From the NCBI GenBank assembly GCA_020630355.1, contig JAHDBO010000076.1:1-8586 (forward strand): a stretch of 8,586 bases of DNA, written 5' to 3'. Made by a program: the position numbers and the translations under genes. The notes below the pieces were generated by a model that was given only the letters and a program-made list of their open reading frames with translations, ran no database searches and had not been told where the DNA came from. This stretch comes from Saprospiraceae bacterium. GTDB lineage: Bacteria; Bacteroidota; Bacteroidia; Chitinophagales; Saprospiraceae. Positions 1-6,051 of this stretch are shown here, piece after piece (positions within the stretch are counted from its first letter, which is position 1; the number at the start of each line of letters is the position of its first letter).

Positions 1-91
1 CGGCAGTTTTTATAAATATTTGTTGCGAAGGAGACCCAGTGTTTATGGATTCCTATTACGGAAAAACTTGTGGTAGAGTGTTTGGAATAGA

Positions 92-150
92 AATAAAGCA
101 GGTTAACTTTATTATGTCACAAATATACATTTTATTTTATTGTCAGTCAA
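92..150 (-). promoter_or_regulatory. Leftward Bacteroidota-type promoter with 5' stem-loop
   Basis: Read on the minus strand, TTG (150-148) is followed after 20 bases by TATATTTG (127-120), a full match to the TAnnTTTG -7 element. Transcription would begin near 113-116 and run left. A 7-bp AT-rich stem (92-98 pairing with 107-113, 8-base loop) would lie at the very 5' end of the transcript. The minus strand contains no ATG between this promoter and the window edge, so any gene it drives starts outside. No gene is supported on either strand in 1-215. Confidence 0.4.
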
Positions 151-215
151 GCGCAACTCTAATTTTTTTTCAAAAAAACCAATATTGTGACGTTTAAAAG
201 TGAGTTATTTGAAAT

Positions 216-788
216 TTAGGCCCGTTTTTCACTAACCAAAACAAAGGCTGGAGGAATATTCAAAGGAACAAAGTTGACATCGACATTACCAAAGGCTTCT
301 TTGTAGTATTTCTTTTTAGATAAAGAATAATGCAATTGGACAAAAGGCCCTCCCTCCACTAGATACTCGCTTGATTTTTGAAGTATATCCTCTCGAAGTG
401 CATCAGGAAGGAGCACAAAAGGTAACGCAGAAACAATCGCATCGGTCTTATCTGCACCAATTTGTTCTAAATAATACCCCATTCTTTCAGCAGAATCATG
501 CGCAACAATCAGCCGCTCGTCTTGTATACTCTCCAAGTCAGGAATAAACTTATCCAATATTTCAAAGGTAATCAGTTTGGCATCAGGTCGCATTTGCTTC
601 AAAATATGCTTCGTAATGACACCGTCTCCTGCCCCTAGTTCAATAATCACTTTCGCCTTTGAGAAATCAATATGGCTCAACATTTCCTTACAAACAAACT
701 TGGAACTACGAGTAACCGTACCAACCTGTTTTAGGTTTTTAATCCCTTCTTTGAAAAATTTCCAACGCTTCATAATCGACTTTAACAT
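216..788 (-). CDS. Class I SAM-dependent methyltransferase, PmtA/KsgA-like
   Basis: This 190-residue cytosolic protein has the Rossmann-type SAM fold. Motif I is IIELGAGDG (residues 48-56). An acidic residue ends strand 2 (Glu75 in ITFEIL), HDSA (97-100) sits at the post-II position, and SALPFVLLP (120-128) occupies the motif IV/catalytic loop. The N-terminal stretch with QVGTVTRSS (21-29) resembles the lead-in of small phospholipid N-methyltransferase-like proteins, which also resemble rRNA adenine dimethylases. The true substrate (phospholipid headgroup, rRNA or other) cannot be told from sequence. The motif IV loop has SALP rather than the NLPY of KsgA-type RNA enzymes, which makes rRNA dimethylation less likely. 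ATG at 788 is chosen; ATG at 773 (residue 6) is a possible alternative. There is no Shine-Dalgarno. The gene is monocistronic and divergent from the conserved gene at 989. Confidence 0.8.
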   Translation of the reverse strand: MLKSIMKRWKFFKEGIKNLKQVGTVTRSSKFVCKEMLSHIDFSKAKVIIELGAGDGVITKHILKQMRPDAKLITFEILDKFIPDLESIQDERLIVAHDSAERMGYYLEQIGADKTDAIVSALPFVLLPDALREDILQKSSEYLVEGGPFVQLHYSLSKKKYYKEAFGNVDVNFVPLNIPPAFVLVSEKRA

Positions 789-814
789 GTTTTTTTGAAT
801 TGATATGCACCGCT

Positions 815-822
815 CAAAGGTA
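815..822 (-). promoter_or_regulatory. -7 element for the methyltransferase gene
   Basis: The minus strand reads TACCTTTG here, an exact match to TAnnTTTG, 26 bases upstream of the ATG at 788. The nearest TTG (849-847) is 24 bases upstream, a little far for a -33 element, so only the -7 box is well supported. Confidence 0.4.
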
Positions 823-895
823 AGTAAAATCTACAAACGCATATTTCAATACGTTATAATGACACCAATCGTCTTTATATAGTGATGGCTCAGCA

Positions 896-947
896 TTGTC
901 AAAAAACTAAAACTTCTGCGATCCACATCTCTTTTGGATTTTTTGAC
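896..947. repeat. Inverted repeat with GTCAAAAAA / TTTTTTGAC arms, copy 1
   Basis: GTCAAAAAA (898-906) and TTTTTTGAC (939-947) are perfect 9-bp inverted arms around a 32-base interior. The interior contains a second small pairing, ATCC with GGAT. The same arms recur in the fabF leader at 5930-5966, and the 11 bases TTGTCAAAAAA are identical in both left arms. This copy lies in the divergent region between the methyltransferase and the gene at 989. Its right arm may double as a -33 element. Confidence 0.45.
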
Positions 948-969
948 CTGTACTTATTTTATATTTTTG
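943..969 (+). promoter_or_regulatory. Promoter for the conserved gene at 989
   Basis: TATTTTTG (962-969) matches TAnnTTTG exactly. A TTG (943-945) lies 16 bases upstream, which is shorter than the usual 18-21. The predicted transcript start near 976 would leave a leader of only about 13 bases. Confidence 0.35.
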
Positions 970-988
970 TTGGAAATAGTTAGATAAT

Positions 989-2410
989 ATGGCAAGGCAG
1001 TCTTTGGAGACCGAACAAAAGGCACTCGAAATAAATTTGGATGATAAAATCTACGGCACCTTTGCTGAGATAGGAGCAGGTCAAGAAGTCGCTCGGTATT
1101 TCTTTCAGGTCGGTGCGGCTGCAGGGACAATTGCCAAAACGATGTCTGCTTACGATAAGGTTTATTCTGATAAAATTTACGGAATAGAAGCCACTGGTCG
1201 TTATGTCTGTGAGTCGAGGGTGTATAAGATGCTAGACCACGAATACGAGCTGATGGTCAATCGGCTGCGCAACGAAAGACCAGACACTAATTTTTTCGTA
1301 TTTGCGGATACGGTGGCCGCTATCAATTACAGCCGCACTATCAAAGGAGATGGTTGGCTTGGGCTTCGCTTCCAACTTCAGCCCAATGGCGCTTTTAATG
1401 AGCTAGTGTTACATGTAAAAATGCTTGACAATGACAATGGCCTACAACAACAAGCCATCGGAATATTGGGTGTCAATATGGTATACGCTTGCTATCGCTA
1501 CAATGACGACCCAGAGACGCTCATTGTTTCGTTGATGGACTCATTGCAGGGTCGTATCAGCATCGACATGCTGCGACTCATAGGGCCCAACTTTAACAAA
1601 TTAGACAATAAAATCATCCCGCTTTGGCTGGTCAAAAACAAGATGTGCGATGTATCCATGCTCAACGAAGAGGGTCGCCCCGTTCACGCATCTGAGTTTT
1701 TATATAAAAAAAACATACTTGTGGTACGAGGTTCCTATCGTCCTGCCACATTGGTAAATATGGATATGATACAAGCGGGTTATGAGCAATTCCGCAACGA
1801 ACCTAACATCGACCCAAAAAGGACATCCCTGCTCACAGAAATCACATTAGAAAATCTAGTCCAGAGTGCCGACTTGGACGAACAAGATTACTTAGACCGT
1901 ACTGCGGTACTTTGTGAGCTAGGACAGACTGTAATGATTACCAATTGTGAAAAGCACCACAAACTCATCAATTATCTATCCGATTATCGTATCCAGAAAC
2001 TAGGGATGGTCATCGGAGTACAAGAGCTTCTGAAAATAATCAATGAAAAATATTCCCAGCATCTCAATGGCAATCTACTGGCAGCATTCGGGGAATTATT
2101 CACACAAAATGTCAAGTTCTACATATACCCTGCCTTTCAAGAAGGCAGTGCCGAATTGATGTCCACATCAAACATCCCTATCCCTGAAGACATCAAATTT
2201 TTATTCAAGCACCTTCTGGATAGTGAACATATCGTTGATGTAAAAGATTTCAAAAAGGAACACCTTCATATCTATTCCAAATATGTCCTAGAGCTACTAC
2301 AATCCGATAAAGAAGATTGGGAAAATATGGTGCCATCACAAGTCGCCAAACTCATCAAAGAGAAATGTCTCTTTAACTTTCCAAGTGAAAGACTAGAATT
2401 TGAATATTAA
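989..2410 (+). CDS. Conserved protein of unknown function, 473 aa
   Basis: I recognise this as a long, single-domain-looking cytosolic protein with close relatives in many bacterial phyla, but know of no established function. The most family-typical stretch is near the N-terminus: AEIGAGQEVARYFFQVG (residues 26-42), then GTIAKTMSAYD (46-56) and MLDHEYELMVNRL (81-93). Further conserved-looking segments are NFFVFADTVAA (101-111), QQQAIGILGVNMVYA (153-167), RGSYRPATLVNMDM (247-260) and YKK (239-241). There is no signal peptide or membrane segment. From memory, relatives carry transferred names such as TonB-dependent receptor or nicotinate-nucleotide adenylyltransferase. Neither fits: there is no outer-membrane signal or plug, and no HxGH nucleotidyltransferase motif. 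Length is close to what I recall for the family. ATG at 989 starts the typical ARQSLE-type N-terminus. A DUF5606 gene follows on the same strand after 58 bases. Confidence 0.8.
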   Translation: MARQSLETEQKALEINLDDKIYGTFAEIGAGQEVARYFFQVGAAAGTIAKTMSAYDKVYSDKIYGIEATGRYVCESRVYKMLDHEYELMVNRLRNERPDTNFFVFADTVAAINYSRTIKGDGWLGLRFQLQPNGAFNELVLHVKMLDNDNGLQQQAIGILGVNMVYACYRYNDDPETLIVSLMDSLQGRISIDMLRLIGPNFNKLDNKIIPLWLVKNKMCDVSMLNEEGRPVHASEFLYKKNILVVRGSYRPATLVNMDMIQAGYEQFRNEPNIDPKRTSLLTEITLENLVQSADLDEQDYLDRTAVLCELGQTVMITNCEKHHKLINYLSDYRIQKLGMVIGVQELLKIINEKYSQHLNGNLLAAFGELFTQNVKFYIYPAFQEGSAELMSTSNIPIPEDIKFLFKHLLDSEHIVDVKDFKKEHLHIYSKYVLELLQSDKEDWENMVPSQVAKLIKEKCLFNFPSERLEFEY

Positions 2411-2429
2411 ACGTTTTCCAAAAGTCTCT

Positions 2430-2437
2430 TATATTTG
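2430..2437 (+). promoter_or_regulatory. -7 element for the DUF5606 gene
   Basis: TATATTTG matches TAnnTTTG exactly and lies 31 bases before the ATG at 2469. No good -33 element is at normal spacing (TTTG at 2399-2402 is 27 bases upstream). It lies downstream of the alternative in-frame ATG at 2400, so a transcript from here could only use the start at 2469. Confidence 0.4.
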
Positions 2438-2468
2438 CCATCCGATTTATAAAATTGAATATCACAAG

Positions 2469-2888
2469 ATGAATTTGGATAAAATTATTGCGGTTTCTGG
2501 AATGCCTGGGCTGTTCAAAATAGTCACGAACAAGAACAATGGTCTTATTGTGGCAGATTTCGATTCAGGCAAGAAAAAATTTGTATCTGCACGCAAGCAT
2601 CAATTTACGCCACTAGGTACTATCTCTATCTATACCGATGATGGCGATTCTATTGCTTTGACTAAGGTTTTTCAATCTATGATTGACCAAAAAGAGGATA
2701 ATCCTCCTGTAAAAACCAACGCTGGTGGAGCTGTCATCACAGAATACTTCACGGACATCCTCCCCAATTACGACAAGGACAAAGTCTATTTGAGCGACAT
2801 GAAAAAGGTCATCAAATGGTTCAAATTCATTGAAGAGCGTGATCTTTTCAATATGCCTGTCGAAGAGGAAGAAGTAACAGAAGAATAA
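2469..2888 (+). CDS. DUF5606 family protein
   Basis: This 139-residue soluble protein is of a type I know only from Bacteroidota; its role is unknown. The recognisable part is the N-terminus, MNLDKIIAVSGMPGLFKIVT, then NGLIVADFDSGKKKFV (24-39) and LGTISIYTDDGD (49-60). Together these suggest a small beta-rich domain. A middle segment is followed by the helical-looking LSDMKKVIKWFKFIEERDLF (108-127) and an acidic EEEEVTEE tail. The open frame extends back to an ATG at 2400 inside the preceding gene. I chose 2469 because the family-type N-terminus begins exactly there, and because a -7 promoter element lies between the two. It may be cotranscribed with the upstream gene as well as having its own promoter. 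It ends just before a strong terminator. Confidence 0.8.
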   Translation: MNLDKIIAVSGMPGLFKIVTNKNNGLIVADFDSGKKKFVSARKHQFTPLGTISIYTDDGDSIALTKVFQSMIDQKEDNPPVKTNAGGAVITEYFTDILPNYDKDKVYLSDMKKVIKWFKFIEERDLFNMPVEEEEVTEE

Positions 2889-2895
2889 ATTTCAT

Positions 2896-2935
2896 AAAAA
2901 ATGGCTGCAATCAAATTCGACTGCAGCCATTTTTT
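2896..2935. terminator. Bidirectional intrinsic terminator
   Basis: A perfect 14-bp inverted repeat (2896-2909 with 2922-2935) encloses a 12-base loop. The core is ATGGCTGCA / TGCAGCCAT, flanked by A5 on the left and T5 on the right, so it works in both directions. It lies between the stop of the DUF5606 gene (2888) and the stop of the convergent nucleotidyltransferase (2956), and should terminate both. Confidence 0.85.
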
Positions 2936-2955
2936 CATCTAATATTGTTCTAAAA

Positions 2956-3861
2956 TCATCCCCACAACGCATCAGGATACGCTCCCTCTTTCGTCAAATT
3001 AGCCAAGGCAGCCGTTACTTCCTCCTTATCCTCTCGATAGGTCACCCCGTACCATTTATCACCAGACGGAATGACCTGCATCCGCATCGAGCCGTCATTA
3101 ATCATCTGATTGACGACCAATGGAATAAAATATTCCGCCTTCGGGTCTTCTGTATTCGCTTTCGCAAATTCCAAAAAACCCTTCTTAATCGTCTTGAAAA
3201 TATCATGATGGAAGCCAAACATATTCATAGACACAATGTCCTCATCGGATAGTGCTACACGAGTTTCTCCGTCCTGATAACGTACCACGCCATCTTCATC
3301 TCTCTGAATTTTCAAACGCTCATTCATCCCCGACAAGAAGCCACCATCGTCCACTTTACAAACGCCTCTATTGACATGTCCATTATCAGAAAGCGTATTT
3401 TTCATGATATAACCAATCAAGCAATATAAATCAGGACGAGCATCGTTACTCAAAAAATCGTGCATTGCTTGATATGCCTCTACGCCGTAGTAATCATCCG
3501 CATTGATGACTGCAAAAGGTGCATCCACCACTTCATCCGCCACCAAAACAGCATGAGCTGTCCCCCAAGGTTTCACTCTATCCGTTTTCAATTCTACACC
3601 ATCAATCGGAGAGTTGACCGCCTGATAAGCAAAATGTACTTCGATTTTATCTTTGAACTTACTTGTGATTTTTTCTACAAAAGCATCCTCAAACTCTTTT
3701 CTAATCACAAAAACAACCTTCTCAAACCCTGCTCTTATTGCATCAAAAACAGAATATTCTATAATCGTTTCTCCATTTGGACCTATTTCATCCAATTGTT
3801 TCAAACCTCCATAACGGCTTCCCATGCCTGCCGCTAGTACCAAAAGTGCTGGTTTACCCAT
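2956..3861 (-). CDS. Sugar-phosphate nucleotidyltransferase family protein
   Basis: This 301-residue GT-A-fold protein of the NTP_transferase type is expected to join a sugar 1-phosphate and an NTP to give an NDP-sugar plus pyrophosphate in the cytosol. The signature loop LAAGMGSRYGGLKQ (residues 9-22) binds the nucleotide triphosphate. PWGTAHAV (98-105) and NADDYYG (120-126) form the base/sugar site and the metal-binding Asp. SMNMFGF (211-217) and GDKWYGVTYREDK (267-279) are also typical of the group. The sugar and base are not determinable. The divergence from RmlA and GalU suggests a separate Bacteroidota subgroup rather than a standard dTDP- or UDP-glucose enzyme. No sugar kinase or glycan cluster is adjacent. 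It starts at ATG 3861, just before the first conserved strand, and is divergent from the GH109-type gene. Confidence 0.75.
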   Translation of the reverse strand: MGKPALLVLAAGMGSRYGGLKQLDEIGPNGETIIEYSVFDAIRAGFEKVVFVIRKEFEDAFVEKITSKFKDKIEVHFAYQAVNSPIDGVELKTDRVKPWGTAHAVLVADEVVDAPFAVINADDYYGVEAYQAMHDFLSNDARPDLYCLIGYIMKNTLSDNGHVNRGVCKVDDGGFLSGMNERLKIQRDEDGVVRYQDGETRVALSDEDIVSMNMFGFHHDIFKTIKKGFLEFAKANTEDPKAEYFIPLVVNQMINDGSMRMQVIPSGDKWYGVTYREDKEEVTAALANLTKEGAYPDALWG

Positions 3862-3905
3862 TTTTTACTATTTTAATAAAAATATTATTCCTCTATAATT
3901 TGCCA

Positions 3906-3913
3906 CAAATATA
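3906..3913 (-). promoter_or_regulatory. -7 element for the nucleotidyltransferase gene
   Basis: The minus strand reads TATATTTG, an exact TAnnTTTG match, 44 bases upstream of the ATG at 3861. No TTG is at normal -33 spacing. On the plus strand of the same 78-bp divergent region, TATAATTTG (3894-3902) resembles a -7 box with one extra base and could serve the gene at 3940, but this is weaker. Confidence 0.4.
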
Positions 3914-3939
3914 TTCATTTTAAAACATTCGCGCCACTT

Positions 3940-5319
3940 ATGAAAAACGCACTAAACCGACGAAACTTTATCAAAGCTGCTGCTTTGACAGGCGCTAGCC
4001 TGGGAATAAACCCTATTTCTAAAGCTAGCCCCACGATTTTACCACAAGCTCCAAAATCAAAAATTAGGCTTGGTTTTATCGGTGTAGGGCTTAGAGGGCA
4101 GAGCCACATTTCACTTTCGCTAAACAGGAATGATTGCGAAGTAGCAGCTATTTGTGATATCGATCAAGGAATGCTCGATAGAACATTGCAGCTTATCGCA
4201 AAAAAGGGTGGGCGAAAACCAACTATTTATGGTTTAGAAGAACGGGCATATCTCCAAATGCTAGAAGATAAAAACATTGATGCCGTTATTATATCTACAC
4301 CTTGGCGATGGCATTCAGAAATGGCAATCAAGGCTATGGAAGCCCGCAAATATGTCGGCCTAGAAGTTTCTGGTGGCTTTTCTTTGGATGAATGTTGGCA
4401 ATTGGTCAACACGCATGAGGCTACTGGTACGCATTTATTTTTCTTAGAGAATGTCTGCTATCGTAGAGATATTATGGCAGTGCTGAACATGGTTCGGGAA
4501 AATTTATTCGGTGAAATTGTCCACACGGAATGTGGTTATCAACATGATTTACGTCATGTCAAGTTCAATGATGGGAAGCAGCCTTATGGCGGAGGCGTTG
4601 AATTTGGTCAAAAAGGATACAGCGAATCAAGGTGGAGAACACAACACTCCATCCATCGAGATGGAGATATTTATCCGACCCATGGTGCAGGCCCTATATC
4701 ACAAATGCTCAATATCAACCGAGGCAACCGTATGCTTTATCTTACTTCTATGAGCTCTAATGCAAGAGGTTTACATGATTATATTGTCCATCACGAAAAA
4801 GGCGGCCCTAATCATCCCAATGCCAAAATCAAATTCAAACTGGGCGACGTCGTGACTACTACCATCAAAACCGCAAATGGCGAAAAAATCATTGTTTCGC
4901 ACGACACCAACCTTCCTCGACCTTATTCTCTAGGGTTTCGAGTACAAGGCACCAAGGGACTCTGGATGGCCGTGAATAAATCCATCTACATCGAAGGCAA
5001 AAGTCCTAGCCACCGCTGGGAAGACGCCAAACCTTATCTAGAAAAATACGACCATCCGCTCTGGAAACGCTATGAGCAGCGCGCCGTAGGAGCAGGTCAC
5101 GGTGGCATGGATTTCTTTTTATTGCATGCTTTTATAGAACATGTCAAACAGAATATAGCACCGCCCTTTGACGTGTACGACGCTGCCACTTGGTTATCTA
5201 TTACGCCTCTATCAGAGCAGTCCATCGCCTTAGGAAGCCAACCGATGACATTCCCTGATTTCACGAGGGGAAGATGGATTGACAGGAAAAATACCTTTGC
5301 ATCAGGCAATAATTTTTGA
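3940..5319 (+). CDS. Tat-exported GH109-type protein (Gfo/Idh/MocA fold)
   Basis: This 459-residue protein starts with a twin-arginine signal, NRRNFIKAAALTGASLG (residues 6-22), so it should be exported folded with its NAD bound. The Rossmann glycine motif is GFIGVGLRG (45-53), and CDID (72-75) ends strand 2. Family-typical blocks are LENVCYRRD (169-177), CGYQHDLR (198-205) and DIYPTHGAGP (243-252), with LPRPYSLGFRVQG further on. These match GH109 alpha-N-acetylgalactosaminidases, which cleave through an NAD-dependent redox mechanism. By alignment from memory, Glu170, Tyr200, Tyr245 and His248 correspond to active-site residues of the Elizabethkingia enzyme. Length is normal for GH109. The actual glycosidase activity and substrate are inference, since many Gfo/Idh/MocA relatives act on other sugars. 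No polysaccharide-utilisation genes (SusC/SusD) are adjacent. Confidence 0.8.
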   Translation: MKNALNRRNFIKAAALTGASLGINPISKASPTILPQAPKSKIRLGFIGVGLRGQSHISLSLNRNDCEVAAICDIDQGMLDRTLQLIAKKGGRKPTIYGLEERAYLQMLEDKNIDAVIISTPWRWHSEMAIKAMEARKYVGLEVSGGFSLDECWQLVNTHEATGTHLFFLENVCYRRDIMAVLNMVRENLFGEIVHTECGYQHDLRHVKFNDGKQPYGGGVEFGQKGYSESRWRTQHSIHRDGDIYPTHGAGPISQMLNINRGNRMLYLTSMSSNARGLHDYIVHHEKGGPNHPNAKIKFKLGDVVTTTIKTANGEKIIVSHDTNLPRPYSLGFRVQGTKGLWMAVNKSIYIEGKSPSHRWEDAKPYLEKYDHPLWKRYEQRAVGAGHGGMDFFLLHAFIEHVKQNIAPPFDVYDAATWLSITPLSEQSIALGSQPMTFPDFTRGRWIDRKNTFASGNNF

Positions 5320-5401
5320 CCAAAGTCAACTTTCAGCACTTTCTCAACATTATAGTATTGACAAAATATTTCTCAACTAATAAGCACAAACGAAAGCCAA
5401 C

Positions 5402-5441
5402 ACAGCAAATTCGCCGCACGTGACAGCGTAAATTCGCCGCA
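5402..5441. repeat. 12-bp direct repeat upstream of acpP
   Basis: AAATTCGCCGCA occurs at 5407-5418 and again at 5430-5441, spaced 23 bases start to start. Each is preceded by ACAGC (5402-5406 and 5423-5427), with two extra bases in the second copy. A CACGTG palindrome (5417-5422) overlaps the end of the first copy. The pair lies 45 bases upstream of the putative acpP -33 element, a plausible place for an activator or repressor site. No known regulator motif is recognised. Confidence 0.4.
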
Positions 5442-5485
5442 AAAGGTTCATTTTCAATAAGAAGAAATAAAAATCTTTAAAAAAA

Positions 5486-5516
5486 TTGTATATCCATTGC
5501 GTAATGTGTTTCTTTG
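5486..5516 (+). promoter_or_regulatory. acpP promoter
   Basis: TTG (5486-5488) is followed after 20 bases by TTTCTTTG (5509-5516), a 7/8 match to TAnnTTTG at the correct spacing. The transcript would start near 5523, about 30 bases before the ATG at 5553. This rules out the in-frame ATG at 5514 as the normal start. Confidence 0.5.
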
Positions 5517-5552
5517 TGCCTGCATTTTGTAAACGACAAAAGCGTTAAAATT

Positions 5553-5789
5553 ATGTCTAGTATTTCAGAAAGAGTAACCAAAATTATCGTTGATAAACTT
5601 GGTGTTGATGAGTCCGAAGTAACTCCAGAAGCAAGCTTCACAAATGATTTAGGAGCAGATTCTTTGGACACTGTTGAATTGATTATGGAATTTGAAAAAG
5701 AATTCGATATCTCAATTCCAGATGAGCAAGCAGAAAACATTCAGACTGTTGGACAAGCAGTAACTTATGTAGAAGGTGCTGCATCGTAA
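5553..5789 (+). CDS. acpP: Acyl carrier protein
   Basis: This 78-residue acidic four-helix protein carries growing acyl chains as thioesters on a 4'-phosphopantetheine arm during cytosolic type II fatty-acid synthesis. The attachment site is Ser37 in LGADSLD (33-39), and the following VELIMEFEKEFDI (41-53) is the recognition helix II that partner enzymes dock to. Length and the DSL motif are standard. The open frame extends upstream to ATG 5514, but the conserved N-terminus (SSISERVTKII) begins at 5553 and the promoter fits that start. It is followed by its own terminator and then by fabF, the condensing enzyme that uses it. The terminator suggests that acpP is made in excess as a short transcript. 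Confidence 0.97.
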   Translation: MSSISERVTKIIVDKLGVDESEVTPEASFTNDLGADSLDTVELIMEFEKEFDISIPDEQAENIQTVGQAVTYVEGAAS

Positions 5790-5830
5790 GTCCACACGGT
5801 TTAGTTCAACTAAACATTGCTGAACAGTAG

Positions 5831-5870
5831 AGTTAGAAAGTCGAGTGATTGGCTTTCTAACTTGTTTTTT
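5831..5870 (+). terminator. acpP intrinsic terminator
   Basis: A perfect 10-bp stem, AGTTAGAAAG (5831-5840) with CTTTCTAACT (5853-5862), has a 12-base loop. It is followed by TG and six T (5865-5870). It lies 41 bases past the acpP stop and should separate acpP from fabF at least in part. Confidence 0.75.
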
Positions 5871-5887
5871 AAGGACTGTCCTCATGC

Positions 5888-5917
5888 TTTGATGTCTGTA
5901 ATGATTGCGTATATTTG
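5888..5917 (+). promoter_or_regulatory. fabF promoter
   Basis: TTTG (5888-5891), an 18-base spacer and TATATTTG (5910-5917) make the best complete Bacteroidota-type promoter on the plus strand here. It lies just after the acpP terminator. The predicted start near 5924 gives fabF a leader of about 128 bases, most of which is occupied by the hairpin region that follows. Confidence 0.5.
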
Positions 5918-5927
5918 CCCTAGCTAC

Positions 5928-5966
5928 TTGTCAAAAAATCCCGAAGGACGCCTTCTGTTTTTTGAC
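5928..5966 (+). promoter_or_regulatory. Terminator-like hairpin in the fabF leader (inverted repeat copy 2)
   Basis: GTCAAAAAA (5930-5938) pairs with TTTTTTGAC (5958-5966). Inside, GAAGG (5943-5947) pairs with CCTTC (5951-5955) across an ACG triloop, and a T6 run follows two bases later. The inner stem plus T-run resembles a weak intrinsic terminator. The outer arms repeat those at 898-947. It starts only a few bases after the predicted fabF transcript start, so it could attenuate transcription or stabilise the 5' end. Confidence 0.4.
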
Positions 5967-6051
5967 GGTTTCTAAAACAACCACAATCAATTCCTACTTT
6001 ATTGCTAGATAACTTACAAAGTTTCTAGCATCAAAAAACAAATGCTCAATT

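Noticed and set aside
3..197. Open plus-strand frame from the left edge to TAA at 195-197, possible end of a gene
   Set aside because: The translation has an odd Cys- and aromatic-rich composition, no recognisable family pattern, and runs through AT-rich low-complexity sequence and a minus-strand promoter-like site. A short end of a real gene cannot be fully excluded.
989..2410. Nicotinate-nucleotide adenylyltransferase or TonB receptor function for the 473-aa protein
   Set aside because: There is no HxGH or ISSTxxR nucleotidyltransferase motif, no signal peptide, no plug and no beta-barrel pattern.
2400..2468. Upstream ATG extending the DUF5606 protein by 23 residues
   Set aside because: The extra residues are not like the family, overlap the preceding gene, and lie upstream of a good -7 element; the family-typical start is at 2469.
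3460..3837. 125-residue plus-strand frame opposite the nucleotidyltransferase
   Set aside because: Antisense to a clear gene, with a composition rich in Cys, His, Phe and Ile and no family resemblance; it is a shadow frame.
5316..5329. Hairpin TTGAC-CAAA-GTCAA at the GH109 stop codon as a terminator
   Set aside because: The stem is only 5 bp, overlaps the stop codon and is not followed by a T-run.
5514..5552. Upstream ATG extending acyl carrier protein by 13 residues
   Set aside because: It overlaps the -7 element, and the conserved ACP N-terminus begins at 5553.
5958..6002. Second fabF promoter using TTTTTTGAC as -33
   Set aside because: The only candidate -7 at suitable spacing, TACTTTAT (5995-6002), misses the final two consensus bases.
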